64,000 nt of DNA from assembly GCA_030490835.1 (NCBI GenBank), contig CM059975.1, positions 11,599,579 through 11,663,578 of the forward strand, written 5' to 3'. This stretch comes from Annona cherimola (Eukaryota > Streptophyta > Magnoliopsida > Magnoliales > Annonaceae). Shown piece after piece: positions 23,826 to 35,479 of the stretch; the first letter of the stretch is position 1; every line of letters begins with the position of its first letter. Made by a program: the position numbers and the translations under genes. The notes under the pieces were generated by a model, which was given only the letters and a program-made list of their open reading frames with translations, was not told where the DNA came from and searched no databases.

Positions 23826-25378
23826 AATTTTTTTGGAATTATGAAATAAAAAATTTCACTTTTCTTGCATAAAATATATAAAATTACAAATATAGATATA
23901 TGAGATATTTATGTTTTTTTACGGTGAGAAGTTTATGTTTGGGGCCGTATATTAGTACTAAAAAATAAAAAAAATCATGCAACCATGTGTTTAGTGCATA
24001 CGCGTGCCGGAACTCCATTTTAATTCCCTCATGATATAATGCTTAATGGTGTTGAAGTAGAAAAAAGCAATAAAACTAAACCGGTTAATAATAATATTAG
24101 TGCCTAGAACACAACCCAAAAGCAATGAAACTAAACCAATTATGTTAAGAGGAAACATAGCCCCTCGTGATCTTTAATGAAATATATTTCACAGCCTGGA
24201 AAATGTGGTAGGTGGGTGTAATTACAAATTGTTTTAGGGGCGGTTAAGAATGGTGGAATGAGACAATAATAGATAAAGAGAGAGACAAAAAGGCGTTACT
24301 ATGTATTAAAAGACTGAAAATTATATTATGAATGAGAAAATTAGTTTCGAAAATTAAAAAGTTAAGTTATTTATGTATTAAAATTATTCCTATTTAAGAA
24401 ACAAAAAAAATAAGAGAAGCGATTCCTATTTTCTACTAATGAAAAAAGTTTGTTGAGAATAAAAAATCTTATCCCATCTTTAAAAGCTAGAAAATATGAT
24501 AGGTGGACCTAATTAAGTTCCAAATTATTTAGGTGTTGTTAAGGGCGTTTGAATGAGACAAGTAATATGAATGAGAAATATTATTATGTACTGGGATGTA
24601 AACAATTTTATTGGGTAAAAAAATAGTATGTGAAATTGAAAAAGTAAAATTGTTATGTACTGAAAATTATTCTTTTTTGGGAATGAAAATTGTCTTTCCG
24701 TCCAATCATTTTGACAAATACTTGAAATTAGAAATGCTTAATTCTGTTGTAAAATACTGTAACTAGTGAAAAAACATGAGTTCAAACTTCAAGATGAGAA
24801 AAGCCAGCCAACAATGGAGTGCCAAATCAATCTAGGAAAATAAACACAGAATAATTGGAAGAGCTCGAATTGTTCAATTGTCTTCTAAAAGTTAAGTTGC
24901 AAATACACTCACTTAGTTGAGCCGTAACTGTAAATATACTTCTGTAATTTTAGAAATTATAAATAATTTTCATATAATTGCAAATATATTAACGCTTTTA
25001 TACTCCATTATTGTACCATCACAGCATGTGTATATATATTTGTAAATATATATAAATTTTGTAAGTATAGTTTCATATGTCACTTAAGATTGAAGATGAA
25101 AATCCAATTAAGTTTGCAGAAAATATCATTAGGGGAAGGGTAAACACATGTAAAGCCAATATTATTAGGGGACATTTGAAGGGTGAAAAAAAATGTCAGG
25201 GGCGTGTTCCTCGGAAAATCAGGGGCAAATAAGATAATTTCCGTTTGAAGCAAAGCTGTATATACGGACATTGCTGAAGAGTGTAAGTGAGACAGCGGCC
25301 TTGAATTTTCCCTCATTTCTAGCTTTCAAACGAAAGAGGGATCAAAGACTTCTCGTTTCTTCGAGAGGCGAGGCAGAC
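23826..25378. other. AT-rich intergenic DNA with direct repeats
   Basis: Two diverged direct repeats of about 210 bp, near 24195-24410 and 24480-24695, share AGGTGG, TTACAAATTGTTTAGG-like, AATGAGACAA and TTATGTATT/TTATGTACTG phrases in the same order. A half-copy of the fold-back element follows at 24893-25085. No gene is seen before the next start at 25379. Confidence 0.45.
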
Positions 25379-28300
25379 ATGGAGAGCTCTTCGTCCATGG
25401 TGCCTTTTCCATTGCTTATGACTCCAATCGACTCCAATTACCGAGCTTGCACAATCCCTTATCGATTCGATTCCGACAATCCCCGCAAGGCCACGCCCAC
25501 CGAGATTTCCTGGATCAAGCTATTCTTGAATTCCGTTCCCTCTTTCAAGTATGCGATCTGTCTCTCTATACCCCTTGACAAACTAGAATTCCGATGAATG
25601 GACTCTTAATCTGCTTTTTCCTCGAACCAGTGGTTTCCTGAGGTTTTAGGAGATTTGTCTGCTACCTGTTTCTAGGTTTTTGGGATTTTAGGGTTCGTTT
25701 CTGCGTTTTATGTTTGGTTTTTCTTTCTGCTCCTGCTGAAATTTTCTTCTTGATTGTTTTCTGATTAGTTTGCTCGTTGTTCGTTAACGCATCTCGAAAA
25801 TAGTTAATGATTTCAATAGTGATATCGCTAAAATCATGTAATGCTGTTTGTGACATGGGATATTATTTTGTTTGCGGGTTTTTACTGATAGGCTTGATGA
25901 ATACCTTAGCACTGTATTTTGATGAATTATGTCATCGTGGGTGGTCGTGACTTTTAAGGCATTTGAGTAAATATTCCATTTTCCGAAAATTTCTTATCGT
26001 GTAATCGAATGTGATCTAATAGAGTTTTATTTGATTTGAGTACTGAAGATGTTTTTCTGTACTGGAATATCAATTAATAAACTTGGGTTTACAGATGAGT
26101 ACTCGCCTACATGTGTGTTATTTTTTGGTTTTCTAGAACACATATATAAAATAGGGAACTGTTATGTCATGTGAAGTATTTTAGCTACAAGGCCATATGG
26201 CTTGGACAATAACCAGGGGTTTTGATGCAGGCAGCGAGCAGAGAGTGACACAACAGTTCCTGATGCTCCTGCTAATGCTCAAAAATTTGCTGAAAGGTAC
26301 TCCAGTTTTGCCTTTCCTTGATAGTTTCGGTTTCATAATCCCTTTTGAGTATGACCGTTTCAACAACTTCTCTGTGATTTCAAGTTGACTGATTTGCATG
26401 ATAAATTAACTGGAATGATATATTGGAAATTTTAAAGGAATCCCTTGGTTTATTGGCTTAATGATATTACTTAATGAGATCCAAACTGTATATTATGGGT
26501 GCATTCGTTTACACCAAAAACTTTTCAAATTAAAACTTTTTAATATAAAACTTTTTATTCTCCATAATTACCTTATCTTTAAATCATTTTTTCATATTTT
26601 CCTATACAACTACACTATTTTTCAATCATTTTTACACTACCACATATAAAACTAACTTATTTATTTTAACTTTATTCACTTTATTCTTTATCATTACTCC
26701 TTTCGTATCATTTTCTCTCATTTCAAAAACTTTTACATCAAAAAAAAACTTTTCATCCAAAAAATTTATCACTTCTCAAACACTCCCTATATTTAAACAT
26801 GCATGTTAATTCGAATATCAATAAAGGTTTTGGTGGCCATAGTTTAACAGTATAAATCACTGAAATAATATTTTAAAGGGTAAAAATATTTATTTTTAGT
26901 GACGTGATGTGAAAACTGTTATCTTATGTAAACATATGTTTTTAAACATAATGAATGGTTTGGATTTCATTAATGAATCCATTAAGACATTAAAGCAAGA
27001 GAATCCTTTGAAACTTCAAAGTAACTGATTCATTTCACTTGGTTCCCAAAATTAAATAAATAGTTAAATTATGTCGACTCCTCTAGTTGAATGTGAGGAT
27101 TGTGCTTCTTACTTAGTTTTGGTTTTGGAAGGTACACGGCGATACTTGAGGACTTGATAAAAGATCCTCAAAGCCATGGTGGGCCACCAGATTGCATTGT
27201 AAGTAAAGTATCGCTATAAACCAATTTCCCCATGCTCGGCCAATGTATTTGATCACAACAGTTCTATATATATATGGGTCATGGTTCAATCGGTAGTTTG
27301 TACTGACATCTCAGTAAGCTTGCTATCTTTGGTCACTATGTTGTTCCTAATTAGATCTGAGCTAATCGTCATATTTGGTGCTAAACTTTTCTATACTTAA
27401 AATCATTTCAATTAGAGGTTTATGTAGACTAAACTACTTGAAGGTGTATGCATTTATGAGTAAAATACAAAAATCACTTCAGATTGATCTGGAAAATATT
27501 AAATATCTTAAAACTTTGTATTATTACTTGTCTGTAGAGGATAAGTACTATGGAAGGCGTGGTTGTTTGATTGCGTGCGTGCTGCATAAGGGGACATTTA
27601 TTAATGGGTGAAAGTTCACTCTCAAATATTCCAAATTTGTGATCCTGGATCTTGCATAAGGTAATCATTAAATTTTTAGCTTAGCAAGCAGTTGTTAGCA
27701 GGATGATTGGCTTGAGTTTCATTAGGAGATCATGATTTGTTCAAAATGGTGGAACCTTATTGGGATTGCAGTAGGATCTCTGCAATTGAGTTATGGCACC
27801 ACAATGAACAAGGGCATATCTAGTGCATAAGAGTTCCTCTAATGCAAGGTCTAGGAAGGCTGGTGGTACCATATCTTGGAAAGGCTGCTTTAGTGATTCA
27901 AACACTCAAAGCTACACCACCAAGGATGGATGGAGCAAGCACTATCTTTGTGCTCAGCAACACCAATTTTTTTTTTTTTTTTAGGGCCATTCATCGCATG
28001 TATCTGTGGCTTAAAAGAAAAATATGGTATCCAGGTCATTGACCCTTGTAATGCTTCGTGCACAATTCTTAGCTTCTTTGCAGGCTCCGTGAGCAAGTCC
28101 TTAGAGAGCTGGGATTCAGGGATATATTTAAGAGAGTCAAGGTAAATGCCAAATTCATTTAAGATTCAGTTATGCTTTGCTTGTCTACTGAATCTTGTTC
28201 CTTTAAAAATTGGCTTTCCATGATACATGCTTAAATATAACAGGATGATGAAAATGCCAAAGCTATTTCATTATTTGGGGATGTTGTCCGGCTCAATGAT

Positions 28301-31300
28301 GCCATTGAAGATGATGTTAAGCGGATGGAAAATTTGATTCGAGGAATACTTGCTGGCAACATTTTTGACTTGGGATCTGCACGGGTAAGGTTCTTATGTG
28401 GCAACTCTTAATGATTCAAGTGGAAACCAGTTTTTATGAAAATTCTGCATAAAATAAAGAACTATTTCTTCAATGAAAATAGGATTTTCAATGGTCTAAG
28501 ACGGGGTCATCATAATGCACATGGAAATATTTGGATTGAAGGAGATATTAATGTCACCAGACGGTGGGTTTCGGTTGTCTAAAAAATGTGTCCATTGTGT
28601 TATGAGAATGAGGAAAAGAAATCCTGCAATATCATGACAGAATGATGATGTAGATTCTGTATATCACGTTGTAACCTTTGGCTTGAACTGTTCCTTATTA
28701 TATGCCGCACCTTTTGAAGTGCAAACTCGAGAAAGTGCTTTATAAAGTTTATTCTAGCTTTGGGAGTTGAGCTACTTCCAGTGCTGCTGGTGCAATGCTT
28801 ATTCTATTTGAAATAACAAGCTACTCAATTTTGATATATTTTGTCAATTTCCTTGATGTGCTTTGTTGTCTTTTACCATCAGGTGCCTTTCTTACTGAAG
28901 TAATCTTATGTGGTGTCAGTAGCACTTGCTTCTTATCATTTACCATTACATTTTTCCTTGAAGCTTGCAGAGGTGTTTGCAAAGGATGGAATGTCTTTTC
29001 TGGCTAGCTGCCAGGGCCTTGTGGATCGACCTTGGGTTATTGATGATTTGGACTATTTTAAACTGAAGTGGAGTAGAAAATCCTGGAAGAAGGCAAGTCA
29101 TGATCTTTCTGTGAATCATGTTTTTATGCTTACAACTTCTACTGATTGGCCATTCATCATTTGCTAGTGAATCATGTTTTTATGCTCACAACTTTGGTCC
29201 ATCTATCCACCCTTAACACTATGAGCACTATTACATTGATTATCTTGGTTTTTCCTACTGCAGATATCATAATATTTATTGAACCTTTGGACCTTGGTTC
29301 ATGCCAATGGTTTTGTTTTGTCATTATGCATTTTAAAGATGCTTTACCACTTGTTAATTGTACTACGGTTGAAATCTTACTATCTCTATCTATACCCAGA
29401 TCCTCCTTACCATATCCAGTCATAACAAGGCACTCAATCTCCCCCAGTCATGCTTTTTACAATAATGTGTGCAAGTTATTTAGCGTTCATATCATGGTCA
29501 TCTTCCTGAACGTTGCTAATACGAAATATCTGTCTACTTCCTATGAAATAGGCCTTTTTTTGGGTTGCTGTCCTCCACCAACCAAAATATTGTAATTTTT
29601 AATATTCCTTTCATCAAATTTATGCCTTTTAGTCTTTATGCCACTTTTGATTTTCATTCCGGCAGTACTCATCACAGTTTACAGTTTTGTACTTTTGTTA
29701 CTTTCATCATTGTAAGTGCTTGATCAATAGTTTGCTGCCTTGTTCTTTATCAATTATTATTTTTTGGTTATGACAGGCTGTCATTTTTGTTGATAATTCT
29801 GGTGCGGATATCATTTTGGGAATATTACCTTTTGCAAGGGAATTACTTCGACATGGTACACAGGTTTGTCCAATGTACTTCATCAATATTGCCAATCCAT
29901 TATTATTTGAAGTAACATTTTTGCCCTGGGTCTCTTCGTTGTTTTTTGTTGAGTATTTCAAAGATCTTGTGGGAATAAATTAACTGTTTTTGGATTTTGG
30001 TTAGCAATGGTATAAATGTAGTTTATTGTAAGAATCCCCGAAGTGACAAGTAGCAAATTATGAAAACTTGATTTTAACAATTGTTGTAACCACTTCTAAC
30101 CAGTTTGAACTGTTGGATCGCAGTTCTCTCCTCTTAAAATGGACCGGCTACAAACAAACCAGATTGGCAACCGGTTCCTGGTTGGACTGGTTGAAGTCAC
30201 CGGTCCAGTCCAATTTTACCAAGAATGGTTGCAAATTATAAAAACCTGATTTTTTGTAAATTTAAAGTTAAGAACCATTTCTAAATTTGAAAAATGTATG
30301 CATCTGTTTTCATAAGCATTCTGGGGATGCCTAATTCAATGCCCCAATTGAAATGCCTGGGGTAGTAGCCAGAGTAGAGAAAGGTGTTAGAATCTATAAT
30401 ATAGCAACAATAACTGTTTTCTTCTTCCGATTCGACGGGGGTGCATGCATACTTAAGCGTGCACTTAAGACTCTTGAAGCTGGTGGCAAGGCTAAATTTT
30501 TGTTGTTACAGGTGGTTCTCGCAGCCAATGACCTTCCCTCAATCAATGATGTAACATACCCCGAATTGATTGATATCGTAGAGAAGGTGATGGAGATCCC
30601 TGAAACATTATAAATGCATTTATGCACATATGATTCAATTCTGATGTCCTGTTGGCTGTCACAGTTGAAGGATGAAAATGGGAAGCTCTGTGGCACTGAT
30701 ACATCTGGCCTTCTGATAGCCAATTCCGGTAATGATCTACCGGTAAGAATATTATTGCTACTCTTCGATTATCAGGACCATGGACTTTTCTGGAAGATCG
30801 AACATGCAGATATTGGATTGGAGGGTTCTGCTAAAGAAGAATGATCTTGTCAGCCTGGATTAAATAAATGTTTCGTTTAGCCCATATCAAGAAACTCATT
30901 TTACAACATTTTTTTTTCTTTTACTTTATAAACTTGTTTATCTAAGTGTATTTAACATATAAACTAAATTTTATCATTTTTGTATATGTGTTAAAAATAT
31001 ATACACATATTCAAAAATGATAAAACTTGATTTATATGTTAAATACACTAAGATAAACAAGTGTACGAAGAAAAAAAATAATAAAAAATTTGTTGTAAAA
31101 TGAATTTTTTGAGGTAGGCTAAGCGAAACATTTGCTTATCCCGGGTTAACAGGATCAATCCTCTATGCTAAATTGTTGTTTCATGTATTCTCTCTCAATC
31201 CACCATTTAAATGCAGGTTATTGATCTTTCAAGCGTGTCACAAGAGCTGGCATACCTAGCGAGTGATGCAGATTTGGTTATCTTAGAGGGAATGGTAAAA

Positions 31301-31727
31301 CATATATAACTACCTTTAGGAAGACAGTATTTTTAGCATGCATAGAAGTGAGGGTCATGCTTACTTGTTTCTGAACATTCTGGTCTGCAGGGTCGTGGGA
31401 TAGAGACGAATCTCTATGCTCGACTAAAATCCGATTCTATCAAGATTGGGATGGTACTGCTCTATTTTTGTTTTCCTTCGGAAGGGTTTTTACTTGCTTT
31501 CGATGGATGGTTGGCCTATACGAAAGAGTTGAACTTTGGAAAGCTATTTCATTCATTGTTCTTGTTCTAATTGTTGATATTGGAGCTTTGGCCTTTTTTT
31601 TTTTCCCCAAGAGTTCTTGAATGTATCCTCTAATTTTGGTAATTTACAGGTGAAACATCCGGAAGTGGCTCAGTTCTTGGGAGGGAGGTTATATGACTGT
31701 GTTTTCAAGTACAACGAAGCCACATGA
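25379..31727 (+). CDS. DUF89/ARMT1-like damage-control phosphatase (At2g17340-type)
   Basis: Twelve exons join in frame: 25379-25548, 26231-26296, 27132-27198, 28073-28141, 28244-28384, 28964-29092, 29777-29863, 30512-30586, 30665-30742, 31217-31294, 31391-31453 and 31650-31727. The product is 366 residues, close to the Arabidopsis At2g17340 protein. Family marks include [32 protein letters not shown] (residues 215-226, carrying the metal-binding Asp/Asn type residues of DUF89), [22 protein letters not shown] and [18 protein letters not shown]89 enzymes are metal-dependent phosphatases that remove damaged phosphometabolites, and this subgroup resembles the domain fused to plant pantothenate kinase 2. 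The frame is open upstream of 25379, but homologues start at the equivalent of MESSSS. The intron after exon 6 starts with GC (AAG/GCAAGT), a non-consensus but known donor. Introns 2 and 9 carry MITEs. All reading phases close, so the gene looks functional. Confidence 0.93.
26497..26787. mobile_element. Tourist-like MITE (family B) inside intron 2 of the DUF89 gene
   Basis: The element starts GGGTGCATTCG and ends CAAACACTCCC, and is flanked by TAT on both sides, consistent with a 3-bp target duplication. The interior matches the reverse complement of 19639-19919 (for example ACTAACTTATTTATTTTAACTTTATTC). It lies between exons 2 and 3 and leaves the splice sites intact. Confidence 0.75.
30848..31151. 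mobile_element. fold-back MITE (family A) inside intron 9 of the DUF89 gene
   Basis: The left arm starts TGTCAGCCTGGATTAAATAA, and the reverse complement of the right end starts TGTTAACCCGGGATAAGCAA. The arms pair over almost their full 150 bp, including GTTTATCTAAGTGTATTTAACATATAAA and its inverse. Total length is 304 bp. The preceding exon (to 30742) and following exon (from 31217) are intact. Confidence 0.8.
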
Positions 31728-32060
31728 TGCAGTAGCCTTTTGTGGGGGCACCATTATTTCTTTTCTTTGACCACGCAGAGTAGCCATGTAACTTATTGGC
31801 ACTACACGTGTAGACCTTTTTGCCTGAAATCCTTGACTTGTCCATGGGAGAAACGATGAATATGGTGCAGATGTGCAATCACTGCTTTTAATAATACAAA
31901 AGACTCTGTAATGTTTTTTCTCTTTTATACAAGTAGAACACTAAATGCTTTTTGGCGATAATCGAGAAGAGTTGATAATGTCCATTCACAACACTTTCAT
32001 TACACTGTTTTACACGTTCTATTAGCAATCTCAAGTAGGTTATAAAACTTCTCTAAAGTT

Positions 32061-33020
32061 GGGGTAAGAGTTGGGCCAGGTCGACCTGTGACCCACCTAT
32101 TTTTCCTTAGGTAAAACTAATATTTTTTTCGACATGATATAAGAATAAGTTGAAAATTTTGACCTAAATTCAAAAATAAAGTTGAGGCAGGTGAATCATG
32201 GATCATATCTCAACTTGCCCCGTATATATTAATTTATTAAAAATTATAAGTTTATATTTAGATCTTATTATTATTTTATTTTAAAATTTTCATTTTTTTT
32301 ATAATTAACTATATCCATAATAGAAAAATTAATTTATCTGGAAAATAATATAAGAGTTAATAAGAGAAATTTGCACGTATATGACTATACTCTCACATAT
32401 AAGGGAGCTGATTCTCTTAAGCTGGCCAAAGTAAGGGCTTCAGTACTAAAAAACCATATTTTTGCGATGCTTTTTTTAAAGTTTTTTTTTCCTTTACAAA
32501 CACGTTGAGCTAAGTCTATTTAATCTATAAATTAAATGTTACTATTTTTAGAAATTTTTACATATTTTTTAAACACAATGGTATTGTCAGCTCTAGTGCC
32601 ACTGTATTTAAAAGCATTTAAAAAATACTTAAAAATATCACAAATGATAAAACTTGATTTATAGATTTAATATACTTACCTTAACATGTTTGTAAAATGT
32701 TTGTAAAGAACAAATTGAAAAAAGTACTCAAAAATATATTTTTTATATTAAAATATTGAAGTATATAATATTTAAATTTAGTATAAATAATATATAATTT
32801 TTTAAAATTATCTTATTTAACCTCTATTCTTTAGTCAGCCCATTGTGCTGAAGTCGATCAAATGCTAATCTGAAATATGTTTTGAGATATTTAAGAAAAA
32901 GCGAAGATTAAACCGATTTTATCCTGACCTAATAAAAAAATAAAATCAAATTAAATTTTTAAAAAGTAAGATTAAAGTTGGATAAACCCTGGCCCGATAC
33001 CGTCACCCGATTCTCACCCC
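32061..33020. mobile_element. non-autonomous DNA-transposon-like element
   Basis: The left end GGGGTAAGAGTTGGGCCAGG is mirrored by the right end, whose reverse complement reads GGGGTGAGAATCGGGTGACG and continues to CGGGCCAGGGTTTATCC. The core is extremely AT-rich and contains, at about 32440-32720, a decayed fold-back piece related to family A (AAACTTGATTTATAGATTTAATATACTTA). No coding capacity and no clean target duplication were found. Confidence 0.5.
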
Positions 33021-33248
33021 TAATTCATAATTATACTGGACCATTTTTCTGAGAACATGTGGCACGTACAACAATTCCACGGGCCTTTCCTCACCACTGA
33101 AAAAAGGGTTGTGCATCCGAATTCCTGGATCGGAACAACGAAAAAAAATAAAAATAAAATAAAATCCCTGTTCCTGCCTATAATCAAAACAAGCAAACAA
33201 AGAATCTTCTTTACTGCTGCTGCCAGTACCACTACCACCACTGCTAAG

Positions 33249-33487
33249 GGTGTGTTTGTAATTATTCTTTTTATCCAAACTAAACTACCTTCCAATCATT
33301 TCTACACATCTACTTATACAACAGACTATTTATTTTAATTTTATTTTAACTTTATTCTCTTCCCTTCTTATCATTATTTATTCCTATTATATCACGTCAT
33401 TTCCTATCAAATTATTCATTCCTATTATATCACCTCATTTTTCTATCAAATTTGACAATTTTTACTCTCGTAATATATTTTTTTTGC
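33249..33487. repeat. partial Tourist-like MITE (family B) at the 3' end of STN1
   Basis: The element starts GGGTGTGTTTG after TAA and carries the family interior (ATCATTTCTACACATCTACTTATACAAC, TATTTTAACTTTATTCTC, TATATCACGTCATTT). The right terminus is not recognisable. It ends about 20 bp from the STN1 stop codon, so it probably supplies part of the STN1 3' UTR or terminator region. Confidence 0.6.
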
Positions 33488-33505
33488 AGTAAATTATAAC
33501 CGCCA

Positions 33506-34039
33506 CTACTTTCTTGATTGAGAGCGTAAGAAGATGTTTGCATTGTTGTAGCAATGAATAGATAAACGAATACAATCTAACCAGTGCAAGATCTCGGCAT
33601 TGGGGTCTCGTTCCACGACCACGTCCCTCACGCTTATCTCAGCCCTACCTCTGTAGCTGGAAATCCCACCGCGCACCCTGGCCAGCATGCCCAGCTGCAC
33701 GACGGCGGCTTGGGAGGCAGCATCATCGGCTAGGAGACGGACGTGGGAGGGGGAGTGGCGAGAATAGTAAGGGGAATCCAGTTGGTTGAGCCATAGGATG
33801 CAGGGAATACAGCCGGTGCCATCGTCGATGAGGAACCTCAGGAAGCTGGGCCTGCGATCCATGGCCACCACGACGCCGACGGTCTCAGCAGATCTGGAGA
33901 TGAGAGACGAAGATGAAGATGACGGCGATGTATGGGATTGTTGATGGGTGAGGGAGAGGAATTGGAAAGCAAGGATTTTCAAGTGGGTGGTGGAACCGGG
34001 GCGAGCACTTCCACTCCCATTCCCACCACATCTCTTCAT
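33506..34039 (-). CDS. STN1: CST complex subunit STN1
   Basis: A single open frame of 177 residues starts at the ATG at 34039. STN1 is an OB-fold protein which, with CTC1 and TEN1, binds single-stranded telomeric DNA and protects plant chromosome ends and helps fill in the C-strand. The plant STN1 pattern is clear: THLKILAFQFLSL near the N-terminus, SAETVGVVVAMDRRPSFLRF, then LIDDGTGCIPCILWLNQL, LGMLARVRGGISSYRGR and the C-terminal ERDPNAEILHWLDCIRL. The OB fold covers about residues 50-150. The N-terminus carries a Ser-rich insert (residues about 36-47) that makes it somewhat longer than the Arabidopsis protein of about 160 residues. It is intronless, as is usual for the gene. Only a MITE fragment separates its end from the intergenic region. 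Confidence 0.93.
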   Translation of the reverse strand: MKRCGGNGSGSARPGSTTHLKILAFQFLSLTHQQSHTSPSSSSSSLISRSAETVGVVVAMDRRPSFLRFLIDDGTGCIPCILWLNQLDSPYYSRHSPSHVRLLADDAASQAAVVQLGMLARVRGGISSYRGRAEISVRDVVVERDPNAEILHWLDCIRLSIHCYNNANIFLRSQSRK

Positions 34040-34369
34040 GGCGCCGCACGGTCTTTACCGAGCGCAGCTAGCATAGGAAACGAGTTCTCAGCCGTAGGAA
34101 CTTCCGCTCTCAGCGAGACACGTGGATGTTCACCAACTTCCTGACAGCTGTTAATGTATTTTTCTTCCACCAGATAAAACATGTTATTCGACACTTCTCC
34201 ACGGCTAAAAAAATGCAACAGAATAAGCATAAATTTTTTTTTTGACCTTTTCATCTTCCCCGGTGCCCTCGCGTCTCTTCACTGCTGCCTTTGCGTCAAA
34301 GCCTGTTACAAAAGCTTACGAGGCTAAGAAACAGCCAGTGAGATGGCTAATTCATGGTCCAGCAACATA

Positions 34370-34660
34370 GGGTGTGTTTGTTTGAGGCTAAAACTTGTTA
34401 ATTAAAATTTTTCATCACAAAATTTTTCACTCTTCATAACTATTCTATTTTTTAATTATTTTTTCACATTTTTCTATACAAACTACACTATTTTTTAATC
34501 ATTTCTACACAACTACCCATACAACTAACCTATCTATTTTAACTTTATTCTCTTTACTCCTCATAATTAACCCTATTATATCACATCATTTTCTATCAAT
34601 TTGACAACTTCTACCTCTACAACTTTTCATCAAAATTTTTACCTCTAACCAAGCACGCCC
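34370..34660. mobile_element. Tourist-like MITE (family B) upstream of STN1
   Basis: The element starts GGGTGTGTTTG and ends AAGCACGCCC, with ATA on both flanks as a candidate 3-bp target duplication. The interior phrases (TCATTTCTACACAACTACCCATACAACTAAC, TATTTTAACTTTATTCTC) match the copies at 26497-26787 and 33249-33487. Since STN1 is on the - strand, this copy lies in its upstream region, about 330 bp before the start codon. Confidence 0.75.
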
Positions 34661-34734
34661 ATAATTAAAAGAGTTTTAGATTTACACACACTTACTCAGG
34701 TTCCGTAACACACTCCCTTTATTTATCCATCTCT

Positions 34735-34808
34735 TTTTATGTATTTGGTCGTACACCAACTATGGGGCAATAAATGTATTTGGTCGTACACCAACTATGG
34801 GGCAATAA
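34735..34808 (+). repeat. two-copy 36-bp tandem repeat
   Basis: The unit GTATTTGGTCGTACACCAAC..., ending GGGGCAATAAA, occurs twice in immediate succession with essentially no differences, indicating a recent duplication. It lies in noncoding DNA. Confidence 0.8.
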
Positions 34809-34809
34809 A

Positions 34810-35479
34810 AAAATTATATGTTTGAAATTGTAGTATATGATGTAAAAAATTAACAAACCCCATTAATAGCAATGACCATGCAACTATTAAGTTAATCTCT
34901 ATTGGTTGCTAAAATGCCTGAAAAAAATTTGATATAAAATGGGTTGGGAAGATACCCATTAGATTTGTTGCTATGATACCTGATTAATTTGATATACAAT
35001 GATGGTTGCTAAAAAAATGGGTTATATGGTCATTGCAACCCATTTGCGTTGCATGGTTGCTAAAATATCAGAAACAAAATGATGGAAATTTAACCCATTT
35101 AATATAAAATATTAATTGCTAAGATACCTTATCAAATTGATATAAAATGACCGTGTAACTATCAGCAATGACTTTTTTTGACATAAATGGATTGAATTTA
35201 GTTGTCAAATATTTTATAATAATAAAATAAATTTGGTATTACGATTTCAAATGTGTGTTTTTTCTTATTGCGCCATGTATTCTAGCATGATTTAGTTTAA
35301 GATTTTAGGTGAATTTTAGTTACTATCCATTTCTTATACGCTAATAAATTTTTTATCTTGCATTTTTTTGATCGTTTGACTGTCTTGCATTCTTTAATTT
35401 TGAAGGATTTACTTTTGAAATTGATGCAAATGAAATCAATCGCCAACCACTAAATTCTACTCAATAAAATTTTTATGAA
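34810..35479. other. AT-rich intergenic DNA
   Basis: The stretch is rich in repeated short phrases (GGTTGCTAAAA, TTGATATAAAATG, AACCCATTT), probably a decayed repeat. No gene is seen. Confidence 0.4.

Noticed and set aside
30353..30613. 86-codon frame overlapping exon 8 of the DUF89 gene
   Set aside because: Only 30512-30586 is the true exon; the rest is intron read through.
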